64,000 nucleotides of DNA. Origin: Elymus sibiricus. Its lineage: Eukaryota; Streptophyta; Magnoliopsida; Poales; Poaceae. The notes beneath the pieces were generated by a model. That model was not told where the DNA came from and did no database searches. It saw nothing but the letters and a program-made list of their open reading frames with translations. Position numbers and translations under genes: made by a program. Where the stretch lies: assembly GCA_039707655.1 (NCBI GenBank), contig CM077673.1, forward strand, positions 266,146,288-266,210,287. Reading direction: 5' to 3'. Below, one piece after another: positions 44,001 through 55,021 of this stretch (positions are counted from its first letter, which is position 1; each line of letters opens with the position of its first letter).

Positions 44001-44891
44001 GTAACGGCGCGGCGATGCCGACGCAGGTCGGAATTTGTGACGAGGTCAATGCTGGCTTGATGAAGCAACGGAGCGCCCGACCCGTACGACCCACGGATGA
44101 TGAGGTTCGCTTGATGAATATTCGGCCCTCGCGATGCCGAACTCTTGGTCGGATGACCGAGATGATGAGAAAATTTACTTCAAAAAGGACGTCCGACAAC
44201 CCGTTCAAGAAAAAGTTGAACTCGGGTCGGATTCGTTTTCGCACAGAAAATAGATCCAAAATTCGTTGTACTAATCGGATGTTTCCCAGAGTTTGGACGG
44301 TCGGATTGAGCTGAAATTTTGAGGGGTGATCGGTATGGGAATTCCGCAGCCGATGAAGGGTAGGATCTTCCAAACGATGTCCGAGCTGGAAGCTAGACAC
44401 CTCACCCTAAACTCATCCCGATTCCCGTCCAGATTCGACAGGGCTCCGGTATTTCGTAGATCGCTGAAGATTCCTCCGTCGGAATACGACGGAATTTTAC
44501 GGGGTCATTAGAGACTCAATTCCGCACAGTTCCACCAAAGCAATCGTCAAGGTGATGCTCGAGGGAGCAGGGACAACGAACACGAATCGCTGTCCAAAAA
44601 AACTGCACGGTTGCTCGAGGACGATGTCAACATCGAGTCCCCGAGCTCCATGGATGATTTCTTGTGATCTTGATAGAGATCGGAGATGATGACGATGAAA
44701 GTATCTGTCTGATCTTGACGATCCGGCACGGAGCGTAGTCCTCGGTCCAGCCGAGGTGACCAGTCGGAGCGGCGACGAGGATGCCGACATCGACAACAAA
44801 GCTCGTTTTCAACGCGTAGATCGCGCCGGAGACGATCTGAATTCCCATCGCACCGCGGCGACTGCTGGCAGGCTCTCAATGAAAGCAGCAA

Positions 44892-45307
44892 TGTCGGTGT
44901 CAAATCCGGCATATCTCGTAGTAGGGGTCCTAAGCTAGGCGTCTTGGAACGATGGTAACATGGACATAGGATTTTACCCAGGTTCGGGCTCTCTCAAGGA
45001 GATAATACCCTACGTCCTGCTTTTGATTGTATTCATATGGGGGATAGTACATAGTACAGGTATCTACCACGAGATGTAATGAATACGAGATTGTCTATCG
45101 ACTAGCCTGGCCTCGGTTTATATAATGTATCGTAGGCCTAGGGTTTAGAGGAGTCCTTGTCTTGTGCGCCAAGTCTTGTGGAATCTCCCTTGTATGCGTC
45201 ATGGGCTGCCCGAAGTGGCCCATTAGTGAATCGCCCTGGGGCTCCTCGGCCCGACCCACTGGTCGGGAGACGACGTGGTGAGTACCCCCTAGTCCATGAC
45301 ACCATCT
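44892..45307 (-). repeat. 5' LTR of element G
   Basis: 416 bp, TGTCGGTGTCAAATCC to ACACCATCT on plus; the final base is T where the left copy has A. The PBS region follows on minus at 44873-44891. Confidence 0.88.
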
Positions 45308-45312
45308 CTGCC
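45308..45312. repeat. Target-site duplication of G, right copy
   Basis: CTGCC, identical to 40373-40377, directly after the right LTR. It confirms a single insertion into F. Confidence 0.9.
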
Positions 45313-45392
45313 CATGGAATCTTGAGTGCAAAGTTGTGCCGTCTTGGCACATGTTTGATGGGCGCTAAGGCTGTGCAATGAGGAGCGTGTCC

Positions 45393-46890
45393 CTATTTCT
45401 GGGGAGAAGAAGATTCCGGGAGTTCGGACTGAGACCGAGCTCGTTTGTCAACCTTACGTGCCTTTATGGCAGATTTCGGTGTTGGCTGATCGTCAACGTA
45501 ATGGAATTCGGCCGCCAGGGCCAATGCATGTTCCTCAGTTCGGAGGGAACGCTCTGTGTTGCCATTGACAGTAATGACCCCCTTGGGCCCGGGCATCTTG
45601 AGCTTGAGGTATGCGTAGTGTGGGACGGCGTTAAAGCGAGCGAACGCTGGGTGGCCTAGCAGGGCGTGATAACCACTGCGGAAAGGGATGATGTCGATGA
45701 TCAAGTCTTCGCTGCGGAAGTTGTCGGGCGAACCGAACACTACTTCTAGGCTCACAGAGCCCATGCACCGGGCTTCGACGCCTGGGATCACTCCTTTAAA
45801 GGTAGTGTTGCTAGGTTTGATCCTTGATGGATCTATACCCATCTTTTTCACCGTGTCTCAGTAAATCAGATTGAGGATACTTCCTCCGTCCATTAGGACT
45901 TTAGTGAGGTGATACCCATCGATAATGGGGTCTAGGATGAGGGCTGCCGAACCCCCATGACGAATACTGGTCGGATGGTCCCGTCGATCAAAGGTGACCG
46001 GGTACGCCGACCATGGGTTATATTTCGGGGCTACAGTCTCTACGACGTAGACCTCTCGAAGGGCGCGCTTCCTCTCCTTTTTGGGTATGTGAGTGTTGTA
46101 TATCATGTTGACAGTCTTTACCTCTGGAGGGAACTGCTTCTGTCCTCCATTGTTCGGACCGCGGGGCTCGTCATCGTCCTCGCTGCTTGGGCCCTTGCCT
46201 TGCTCTTCGGCGGCGAGTTTGCCAGCTTGTTTGAACACCCAACAGTTATGGTTGGTGTGGGTGGTGGGCTTGTCTTGGGTGCCGTGGATCTGGCAAGGCC
46301 TCTCCTTGATTTTGTCCAACGGGGTAGGTCCGTCACGATTGCCTTTAGAAGGCTTCTTCCGTTGCCCGGATCGGGGGTTGCGGAAACCGGCGTTAACGGC
46401 CGTGTCATCGGCATCACCGTTGTTGTGCCGGCATTTACTTTTGTTGCGTCGTGGTTTACCGTTTCCATCCCGGACTTCGGAGGTGCCGGGATCCTTGGGG
46501 TTGTGGCTTCGTCTTGCTTGCCAGTTGTCCTCGCTCGCGCAAAAGAGGGTCATGAGTGATGTAAGGGCGGACATGGTCCTAGGCTTGTCCTGACCGAGCT
46601 GGCGAGCCAGCCATTCATCCCGGATATTGTGCCGGAAGGAGGCTATTGCCTTGGCGTCTGGGCAATCGACAATCTGGTTCTTCTTGGTCAAGAACCGATT
46701 CCAGAATTGTCGAGCCGATTCACCTGCTTTCTGGACAACATTGCTTAGGTCGGAGGAGTCCGGCGGCCGTAAATAGGTTCCCTGGAAGTTAGATCGGAAA
46801 GCGTCCTCGAGATCCTCCCAACTCCCGATAGAATTTTCGGGGAGGTTGTTTAACCAGTGCCGAGCTGGCCCCTTAAGTTTTAGGGCAGAT
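45393..46890 (-). pseudogene. gag C-terminus and protease of element F
   Basis: Minus frames 45858-46691 and 45393-45851 are one coding stretch separated by a stop near 45855. The gag part has the capsid end (AIASFRHNIRDEWLARQLGQ) and a CxIHGTQDKPTTHTNHNCW zinc-binding motif. The protease follows with VLMDGGSILNLIY and YHALLGHPAFARFN, the active-site Asp strand and Gly-rich motif. The frame ends SSPQK at 45393. No reverse transcriptase, RNase H or integrase follows, so F codes only for structural and processing functions. A small deletion near 46895 disturbs the capsid. Confidence 0.85.
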
Positions 46891-47289
46891 ACTTGATGGC
46901 GTGGAGATCATCTCCTCGTGCCATATGAATGTGGAGGAGGAAATCCTCGATCCATACTGTTGGGTCAGTTGTCCCGTCATATTGCTCTATGTTCACGGAT
47001 TTAAACCCTTCCGGGAACTGATGCTGCATCACCTCGTCGGTGAAGCACTGTGGGTGGGCAGCGCCTCTGACCCGGGCTATGTCACGCCGGTAGTTGGCGC
47101 CTGATCTGGCCCGGTTTGGTTCCCGACCTCTGTTGTTGTGGTCGAGCCGAGGCTGGTACCCGTCCCATCTATCGGGGGAGTACCCTCTAGATCCGTAGAT
47201 GGATCTCGTGCGGCCTGTTCTATAATCCAGGTCGTGTCGCAGGTCGTACCTGTCCTCGGGCTCTATTGGCTCTTTTCCCCTGCTGCGGG

Positions 47290-48618
47290 CTATCGCCGCA
47301 CTATAACCTGCGAAGCCAGCCGTTCTATCTCATCCTCGAGGGGGGGGCGGTCCGGCTGGTCGTATTGACTGTGTTTGGGCGACGGTGTATTAGAGACCTC
47401 GTCGTCGAACTGCGGCAGCAGCCGTCGGCGTGGATAGCTCTTGGGTTGGTCCAATAGACCGGTACCGTACCCTTCCTCGGCTGATAGGACCCTTGTCCAT
47501 CTATCATTGAGGGTGTCCTGTTCGGCCTTAAGCTGCTGTTCTTTTGCCTTCAGGCTTCGGGCAGTGGCTATGAGTTGTTGCCTAAACCGTTCCTGATCCT
47601 CAAGGTTTTCGGGGACGGTGAAGTCTTCGGCTTCCAGGCTGTTCTCCTCCTCGACAGGGGGGAGGTAGTTGTCATCCTCAGAATCGTTTAGATCCTCGAG
47701 GTCGCGCTGATCTTCCGGCCTCTCCTGGTCCTCTAGCGGATGCTCGGGGATATCGGGGTCGCCGAGGTATTCCGGGGTGTTGTTTTCCCCGGTGTCAGCA
47801 ATGGCTTCCCTTCCCTTTTTTGCCTTTGACCGTTTGCGCATTTTCCGGCGCCTTGATGGCTCCTCGCCAAATTTATCGCCATTGTTTTTGGGTGTGTGCT
47901 CGCCCTTATCGGCTAGAGTATCCACCATGTAGACGTCGTAGGTGGAGGTGGCAGTCCATCGCCCGGTGTTGACGGGGGCGGGAGCGCAATCCTCTTCATC
48001 CATGTCTTCTGCCTCCTCGGAGGCGTAGTCCAACATATCGGTTAAGTCTTCGATAGTGGCTACTAAGTGGGTGGTGGGTGGAATGAAAAATTCCTCTTGA
48101 CCCGCCTTCAGACCGATCTGAGCGTGGATCGGGATTGGGTCGTCGGTGATTTTCATCGATAGGATCCGATCTAGAGCCTCGTTGATTGTTGAGAGCTCGA
48201 TCGGGTCAATCTGCCCAGAGCTATCGGAGTTAACCTCCGACGCGTCCGAACAAGGAGTACGTTTGGCAGGAGCTGACCTCCGACCATCCGGTACTATGAC
48301 TGGATCCAGACTAGAAGCCAGATCATCATCGAGGTTGGTCCCGTGGGCGGGGTTGAGAGCGAAATCCGAAGTCAAGGCCTCGGAGTCCTCGGGCGCATCA
48401 GATGAGATTACGAGCCCGGTGAGCAAAAGATCGCCCCGAGAGTCTACGCAGAACTCTAGGTTCCCGAATCTGACCTCTTGATCAGGGGCGAAAGTCCCGA
48501 CCCGGCCAAGACGGCCGGTCGGGTCGGCGTGCAGCACAACGCTGCCGAAAGAGAAGATCTTTCCAGGGACAAAGGAGTCCATGTTGCAGACTTCCTCGCT
48601 AATGAGTAAGCGAGCCAT
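47290..48618 (-). pseudogene. gag N-terminal part of element F
   Basis: Minus ATG at 48618, 44 bp from the LTR. Open for 442 codons: MARLLISEEV, LGRVGTFAPDQEVRFGNLEF, a Ser/Asp-rich stretch, HLVATIEDLTDMLDYASEEA, an acidic and Lys-rich middle, and RFRQQLIATARSLKAKEQQ with helical character. The frame is lost at 47290 and gag sequence continues in other frames (VWIEDFLLHIHMARG near 46940) to the next block, so gag is broken. It is very similar to D gag, which confirms that F and D belong to one family. Confidence 0.85.
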
Positions 48619-48643
48619 TGATTCGTTTGGCGATCACAGCGGA

Positions 48644-48662
48644 ACTCTCAATGAAAGCACCA
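48644..48662 (-). promoter_or_regulatory. Primer-binding region of element F
   Basis: On minus TGGTGCTTTCATTGAGAGT follows the LTR end GACACCGACA directly. The region is shared with D and G. It starts TGG as expected for pairing to a tRNA 3' end; the tRNA is not assigned. Confidence 0.75.
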
Positions 48663-49142
48663 TGTCGGTGTCAAAACCGGCAGATCTCGGGTTGGGAGCC
48701 CCGAGCTGTGAGTCTAGGATCGATGGTAACAGGGGACGAAGGAGACAACGTTTACCCAGGTTCGGGCCCTCCTATGGAGGTAAAACCCTACGTCCTGCTC
48801 GATTATATTGATGTGTATGAAGGTTACAGAGTTGATCTACCTCGAGATCGGATAGCTAAAACCCTAGACGAGTCTCCCTCCCAACAATCTAAAACCTCCC
48901 CGGTTTATATAGACACCGGGGGGTACCTAGGGTTTACACAAGATAGTTCTCCTACCGGGGATAGAGATGCCGATTTCCTCATCTTGACTTGGAGTGCACG
49001 ACGCGCCTTTGAGGCTTCCTTCTAGAACACGGGGTCGTGGTGTATCCGGCCCTTCTTGCGATAGTCAGAGAGTGGCCCACGAAGCCGGCCTATTGGGAGA
49101 TAGGCCAGCGGCCCGAGGACCCCTTACTCCAGGGCTCCCTCA
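48663..49142 (-). repeat. 5' LTR of element F
   Basis: 480 bp, TGTCGGTGTCAAAACC to AGGGCTCCCTCA on plus. On minus a TATA box CTATATAAACC lies near 48910. It differs from the left copy at about 25 sites by eye. Confidence 0.92.
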
Positions 49143-49147
49143 CTTAC
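49143..49147. repeat. Target-site duplication of F, right copy
   Basis: CTTAC, identical to 34816-34820. The reading frame of D gag resumes immediately after it. Confidence 0.92.
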
Positions 49148-50530
49148 GTTAGGCCCCCGGACTCTTCCGACCTAAGCAACGTCGTCTAGAAGGCTGGCGA
49201 ATCAGCCAGGCAGTTCTGGAATCGCTTCCTGACCAAGAAGAACCAGATCGTCGACTGTCCGGATGCCGAGTTGATAGCCTCGTTCAGACACAACATGCGG
49301 GATGAATGGTTAGCCCGCCAGCTCGGCTAGGATAAACCGAGAACAATGTCGTCCCTCACCTCACTTATGACCCGCTTTTGTGCGGGCGAAGACAACTGTC
49401 TAGCTCACCGAAGCCACAATCCTGAAGATCCTAACACCTCTGAAGTGCGGGACGGCAACGGAAAGCCAAGGCACAACAAAAATAAACGCCGCCATAGCAA
49501 TGGCGACTCTGGAGACACGGCCGTAAACGCCGGTTTCCGCAACTCAAAACCCAGACAGCGGAAGAAGCCCTCTAAAGGGAACAGGGATGGACCTACCGCT
49601 TTGGAAAAAATCATGGATAGGCCCTGCCAAATCCACGGCACGCAAGACAAGCCCGCCATCCACACCAACAGAAACTGTTGGATGTTCAAACAAGCCGGCA
49701 AGCTTGCAGCCGAGGAACAGAGCAAGAGCTCACGCAGCGAGGACGATGAAGAACCTCACGGGCCGAACAATGGCGGGCAGAAGCAATTCCCTCCCGAGGT
49801 CAAAACTGTGAACATGATATATGTCACACATATACCCAAAAAGGAGAGGAAACGCACACTTTGGGAGGTCTACGCCGTAGAACCCATAGCTCCGAAGTTT
49901 AACCCGTGGTTGGCTTGCCCGATCACCTTCGATCGCAGGGATCATCCGACCAGCATCCGTCATGAAGGCTCAGCCGCCCTTGTCCTGGACCCCATCATCG
50001 ATGGGTTCCACCTCACTAGAGTCCTTATGGACGGAGGAAGCAGCCTTAATCTGATTTACTCAGACACAGTGAAAAAGATGGGTATCGACCCGTCAAGAAT
50101 TAAACCCAGCAATACTACCTTCAAGGGAGTCATCCCCAGTGTTGAAGCACGCTGCTCGGGTACTATGACACTGGAAGTAGTGTTCGGTTCGCCCGATAAG
50201 TTTCATAGCGAAGACTTAATCTTCGATATAGTGCAATTCCGCAGTGGCTATCATGCACTGCTCGGCCGTACATCGTTCGCTCGCTTTAACGTCGTTCCCC
50301 ACTACACCTACCTAAAGTTCAAGATGCTTGGCCCAAAGGGGGTCATCAACATCAATGGCAATACAGAACGCTCACTCCGGACTGAGGAACACACAACGGC
50401 TCTAGCGGCCGAATTCCAGTCTGGCATCGAGGCACCGGAACCCCAACCAGGCGACAAGCTGCGACAGGCGAGCAAGCGGGTCCGAGCACGACCCGATCTC
50501 CCTGAGCAATCTCCTATTCATCACAAATAG
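49148..50530 (+). pseudogene. gag C-terminus and protease of element D, part 3
   Basis: Resumes at RPPDSSDLSNVV in frame with part 2. Stops lie near 49186 and 49328; from 49346 the frame is open for 394 codons. It contains the capsid end, a Lys/Arg-rich stretch, a CQIHGTQDKPAIHTNRNCW zinc-binding motif and the protease with VLMDGGSSLNLIY and YHALLGRTSFARFN. It ends at 50530 (SPIHHK). No reverse transcriptase or integrase follows, as in F. The protease itself looks undamaged. Confidence 0.85.
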
Positions 50531-51736
50531 GGATGCGCCCCCCCCCCACACACACAACACGGCCCCGCTACCCATCAAGTACGTACCAAGAAGGCAAAAT
50601 TTCGTGCTTAAAATACCATGGGCAGCTGTGGAGGGACACCTCATCACAACGGAGTGGTCGGTTCGACCGAACTACTCTCAACACAGTAGGCATCAAACTC
50701 ATGCATGTCTCGGCGATTTAAACATGCATCTTTAAAGGAGCACGCTACTTGTAAAAAGCAAAGGAACGGAGGCGCACAGGGATACGCCAAGGACATCAAG
50801 CCGCCGATCAAGAGTCCCGATCGAAGCTCCCCTTTGTATACATTTGTTTCAAAAAATACCTGTAACAGTTATGCCCGCAATATGAATTGTAAAAATTCAT
50901 AATACATAAATATTATCTTTTATTGTCTGGTTATGGCATTTTATAAAATGTTTTCCAACTCCCCGCCTCCGGAAGCAAAACTGTTCGGTACATGTTTGTT
51001 GCAACCGGCTAATAGACCAGGGGGCTTAGCTATAAAGCTCGTCCCAAGCATCGTCCCGGCATTATCCCTTATATGTCCGGCGTGTCGGATTACTGCGTTA
51101 TATGCATCAGTTCTGAATTATGTCTTAGGTCAAAGGTTGGGTTGCCCGGCTCCTGTGCTTACCCTCTTATGTTCCGCTCATTCGGCTAACTGTGTAAAGG
51201 GAGAACCACTGCGATTGTATTTCCACCTAGCCTGGTCAAGTACCTCAATGGAGAAAGCTGAAAATCGACTGTCATAATAAGTGAGAACCGGTCTGCAATC
51301 CGAGCACAAGTGTCAAACTAAAAATCGATAGAGGTTACTCCGTGTCATACGAGGGGTTTTCATTATCTCAAGCCATGTGGTAATGGTTTTTTACTTCGGT
51401 ATACCCGAATATGACATAACACCGGGGGCTAGTAACTAGCCCCCGCAGTCAAGCTCCTTCGGCTAAGTGAAAGCACTAAAGCCACGTAGTCCAATTTCCT
51501 CGTTCCCATCCCTCGCACCACCGCCTTTTGGGTTCCGATTATTCGGCTAAGGATAACACTGCGGATGACGGAACACCCCTTGTAATAATCACAAGGGGGC
51601 TGAAGCCGACGACTGGCAACTTTCAGATCGAGAACGGCCACACAGGAGTCAAAATAATCCAAACACCAAAGTATGATAAACCATGCATACATATTATATA
51701 AATCAAGGCATTCATAGGACAGACAATAAAAAGTGT
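50531..51736. other. Spacer between protease and antisense gene in D
   Basis: No gene. It holds a homopolymer/CA tract (50539-50562), the conserved block with CACAGGAGCCGGGCAACCCA on minus near 51150, and a hairpin GGGGGCTAG-TAA-CTAGCCCCC at 51424-51444 that matches one in F at 39470-39490. These lie downstream of the antisense gene's stop codon. Confidence 0.6.
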
Positions 51737-52948
51737 TCATTCGAACATCGCATCCTTTGGGCACTGAGTCTCTACCGACCGAGCACCCTCCATGGCAGAG
51801 GCGAAGTATATCTCGGGGCGCCTATGCTCTTTCTCAGGTGGCGGGGGCGCCGTAGCTATCTCGAGTGGCTTCATCCCTGGCCAGTGCATCATCGTCCTCG
51901 CAAAAGCCATCCATGCTCCCTCAATACACATAGAGCGCTTCACGGTCTCAATGTGGGAGGAGGCGTCGTAGAGCTTCTGCACCAGGCCGAAGTAACTGCT
52001 TGGTAGGGGCTCGAAAGGCCACAACCGAATACACAGGTCCTTTAAGGCTAGCTCCGCCATTCAATGCAGCTCCATCAGCTGCTTCATCTGCTGGCTAAGG
52101 ACAAGACGGGGCTCGGGGTTCTGAAATTGTGCCCAGAACAACATTTGTTCTGCATCCCCGTCCCGAGCCGCAAAGTGCTTGGCCGCGTCCGCCGCACTCC
52201 TCGAAAGGTTCGTGAAGGTGCCTGAGGAACGCCATAGCCGTGTAAGACGAGCAAACCTGGTACCACCAAAGGCACATTGCAGTAAGTACGGCTTACCATC
52301 CGAAATCATCCTGACTTGGCGGAGTTCTTCCTCATTAGACCGCCTATCCACACGCTTCGATTTAAGATCGGAAGACAATGTGGATAGCTCGGCCGCCGGG
52401 TCCTTGGTCTTCTTCTCAAGAGCCTCGCACTTAGTGCTTGCATCTTGGAGCTCTTGATGCACCTCGGCCACTCGAGCTTCGTGCTTTTCACTGACAACCT
52501 TTAAGGAGCTCAGTTCGGCCGCCGCCTGGTCGGCCGCCATCTTATTATCGGCGGCCTCCCGCTTGGCCTTCTCCAGCTCGGCCTTGAGGTTCTCGACCTC
52601 GGAAGAAATAGCTGCAAATACAATGGAAGACCAAACTTTAGGATTCAAAACTCAAGAACCTTAATCAATGAGGATCGGACAGGGTCTCCGAAACAAAATT
52701 CATATTCACTTTGCATTTCGTCAAACCGCTTGTTCAAACTGTCAAGCTCCCCGTCGGACCTCTTGAGCTTCCGGTTGAGCTGAGCCAGCTCCACATCATG
52801 GACAGCTGCTGCCGATGACGAGGCATGCAAAGCAAAAATTATGTAAGAGACACATCGGAACTGTTGGTCCTAGACCCTCCTTACGAGACCATCTCCGGAA
52901 ACAGTCAAAATATCGATTTTACTCGGAACCCGATATCCTCTGATCCCC

Positions 52949-52971
52949 GGGTAAGTTTCCTAAACTTACCC
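52949..52971 (-). repeat. Conserved intron hairpin in antisense gene of D
   Basis: GGGTAAGTTT (52949-52958) pairs perfectly with AAACTTACCC (52962-52971) around a three-base loop. It lies in the same intron and beside the same AGCCCCCGAG flank (on minus) as the F hairpin, but two base pairs differ and both are compensated. Confidence 0.75.
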
Positions 52972-54323
52972 AGGGCTCGGGGGCTACTATACCAATCCGA
53001 AATATATATACCTCACGAACAAATTCCGCTTAGAGACCGGGGCATTACATGACTTACCTTGAAGCCCATCAAGAGACCGCCGAAGGCCTCCTTCAGTCCG
53101 CTATCAACGGACTGAATGCCTTTTAGAACCACACCCATAAGGATGCAGTGGTCTTCGGCGATAACGGAGCTGCGCAAGGCCTCCTCCATCGCGGCTGGCC
53201 ACCCGATTGTGGCCTGTCCCGCTGCGGGCGACACCGGTGGCGGCACCACACCTCCTCCTTGTGAAGGGAGAGTTGCCGATATCGGAGACTTGTCAGTCAC
53301 CGGAGCCATCTTCGAAGGGAGCTCCAACGACTCGCGGCCTCCCTCTTTGTCTACCAGGTGGGGCTCGGCCTCCTCGTCTCCGGCCACCGAGCTCTGGGTC
53401 TCGGTCATAACCTCCTCACCCTCAGTATTCGGCCGAGGAGGGGTCCACCAAGATATCGCCTCCATGGCCTCGATGCCGACCTGGGGAGGTGAAGTGCGAG
53501 ACACGGTTCCACTTTCCGCTAGCTCGGCTGGCAGGGGATCTCCCTCTGAGACCTGTTCGGTTGGGAGATCACGGGCTAGGCTGCAACATGAAAGGCATTA
53601 GTCCGGCCAGCCACGGAAATCTTGCATAATCAATGTATTCGGAATCAGTACCTTTGGGCCGCGGGCTTGGCCCTGGGAACCCTCCGCGGGATCGTTTCGA
53701 ACGCCTCGGATTCCTCGTCGGAATCCGGGCTGACATCGAGCAAGGTCACCTTGACCCTGCAGGGCCTCTTCGGAGAAGGGGGAGCTGATTTCTCCTTGGC
53801 ATCCACATATGCCGCCCTTTTCCTTGGCTGGGGGGAATCGATTCCCCCCCTTCCTCCGTCAGCTCCTCCTCGTGAGCGGAGGAGGCTTGGGTGTCCCTAG
53901 ACTTAGCGTCTGGGGGGGCCTCTTGGGTGGAGACCAGTTCGGGTCTCCTTCTTCTCGCCTTTCTTCTGCTTGTCCTTCTTCTCTAGCGCCGAATAAGGCG
54001 CCTCGACTAGCATCGCCATCAAGAGGGTCGACCTGGGGGCTTCGGGCAGCGGGGCAGGGCCGTCGATCCGCATGGCCTTAGCTAGCCAGCCCTAGGGAAA
54101 ACAGGAGAGGAGAGATTAGAATCCTTGCTAAAAAGACTGAACCTAAGAATAAAAGATTGAAGGTTTACCTTAAGTGGAGGGTGTTCGGCATCCAGGTCGG
54201 TGTCTTCCTCTTTGGCCGGCCACTCCTCCTGGGGTTTCAACAACGCCTTCCATAGCTTCTCCCGAGTAGTGCGGTAGAGCTTGCGCACGGTGGGAGGATC
54301 GTCGGACTTGTAGGCCCACATTG

Positions 54324-54326
54324 GTG
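54324..54326. repeat. Possible 3-bp target site of CACTA H
   Basis: GTG precedes CACTACTAGG. CACTA elements duplicate three bases; the other copy would be outside the window. Confidence 0.45.
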
Positions 54327-54360
54327 CACTACTAGGCCAAACCTCATACACAGAATCTTA

Positions 54361-54595
54361 TCAGTAGCGCTTGTTAAAAGGAGGCGCTACTGCTAATGAG
54401 CAGTAGCGCGTGGTTGGAAAGGGTGCTACTGGTATCCACATAGCAGTAGAGAGGCTAGAATAAAATGCGCTACTAATATAATTGCCACACCGTTGCTAAC
54501 AGGCTAGGTATAGTAGTAGCGCCCTTCTGCAAACGGCGCTACTGATAACACAATAGTTGTAGCGCTCTTCTCTGCCCCGCGCTACTGCTAATCGG
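54361..54595. repeat. Subterminal GCGCTACT repeats of H
   Basis: About ten copies of GCGCTACTG or its complement (for example CAGTAGCGC at 54365 and 54400, GCGCTACTAAT at 54469, GCGCTACTGAT at 54535, GCGCTACTGCTAA at 54580) in both orientations. Such arrays are bound by the element-coded DNA-binding protein in CACTA systems. Confidence 0.8.
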
Positions 54596-54602
54596 TCCCC
54601 TC

Positions 54603-55021
54603 ATGGACTTTATCCTCTTCCCCGCGCACGCCCGGCCCTCACTCTCTCCCTCTCTCCCTCTGCACTCCCTCCCTCTCGACTCCGCCGCCGCCGCCGGTCC
54701 TCCCACTCTCTTCTGCCCCCGACCTCGACCCCGACCACGACCCCGGCGACCCCGACCCCGACCCCGACCTCTGCTTCTCCTCCGGCCGTCTCCTTTGCGC
54801 GCCGGCCGTCTCCTACTTTGGTGAGGCATCCCCAGCCTCCTTCACCCGTTTGATTGCTAGGTTTAATTTTGGTGGATTGATAGGGTTGTGGTTAGGACAT
54901 TGCTAGGGCTGATTGCTAGGGTTCTTGCTAGGATTGCTAGGGTTTCTAAAATTGTTAATGAAATTATATAGTTAATAAGAAACCGGAAAGTAAAACATTA
55001 AATGATAAGAAAATGTTTTCG
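54603..55021 (+). other. Leader exon and intron of H coding region
   Basis: A pyrimidine-rich segment with CTCTCCCT repeats (54638-54680) and GACCCCGACC repeats (54718-54770) ends at a possible donor TTTG|GTGAGG (54821). A possible acceptor TTTTCGTAG lies at 55021. It reads like a 5' untranslated exon plus an intron. No protein is assigned. Confidence 0.4.

Larger units (their letters stand above)
40378..45307 (-). mobile_element. Element G: complete non-coding LTR element
   Basis: A 4,930-bp element with 416-bp LTRs and a CTGCC target duplication, inserted in the spacer of F. On minus, its LTR runs TGATGGTGTCC to ACACCGACA and the PBS region is TTGCTGCTTTCATTGAGAG, as in D and F. It has no gag, protease or pol. 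The interior is made of tandem and dispersed repeats plus a block shared with D and F. By eye the LTRs differ at about 8 of 416 positions (1.9 percent). I read it as a large non-autonomous derivative (LARD-like) that parasitises the same machinery as D and F. Confidence 0.88.
34821..49142 (-). mobile_element. Element F: complete gag-protease element with antisense gene
   Basis: Minus-strand relative of D, 9.4 kb after removing the nested element G. It has two 480-bp LTRs, target duplication CTTAC, gag and protease, then (in place of reverse transcriptase and integrase) a non-coding spacer and a six-exon antisense gene. By eye the LTRs differ at about 25 of 480 positions (5 percent), so F is older than E and G. 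It lacks any polymerase and so was mobilised by another element. It inserted into the gag of its own relative D. Confidence 0.92.
20785..54326 (+). mobile_element. Element D: gag-protease Tat-like retrotransposon, nested
   Basis: Plus-strand element built of 5' LTR (20785-21256), PBS region, gag in three pieces, protease (to 50530), a non-coding stretch and an antisense gene (54326 back to 51737). Three insertions split it: E at 21390, F at 34821 and CACTA H at 54327. Without E and F the visible part is about 7.5 kb. It has no reverse transcriptase, RNase H or integrase, so it needed another element to move. Its 3' LTR must be beyond H, outside the window. TSD candidate: CCCAC (20780-20784), unverifiable here. 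Confidence 0.85.
51737..54326 (-). pseudogene. Antisense gene of D, truncated by CACTA H
   Basis: Minus-strand homologue of the F antisense gene, cut at its PF04195-side exon by H at 54327 (visible protein starts PMWAYKSDDPPTV). Visible exons: 54326-54169, about 54085-53600 (frame-disrupted), about 53590-53058, about 52823-52690, 52613-52297, and about 52221-51737. The coiled coil (EVHQELQDASTKCEALEKK) and C-terminal domain (LCIRLWPFEPLPSSYFGLVQ) are clear. Damage: frameshifts around 53900, a stop at 52061, and the acceptor at 52823 changed from AG to AT compared with F. Not functional. Confidence 0.8.

Noticed and set aside
45957..46593. 200-codon plus-strand frame opposite F gag
   Set aside because: Hydrophobic shadow of the Lys/Arg-rich gag region on minus; no start context and no splice signals, unlike the true antisense genes.
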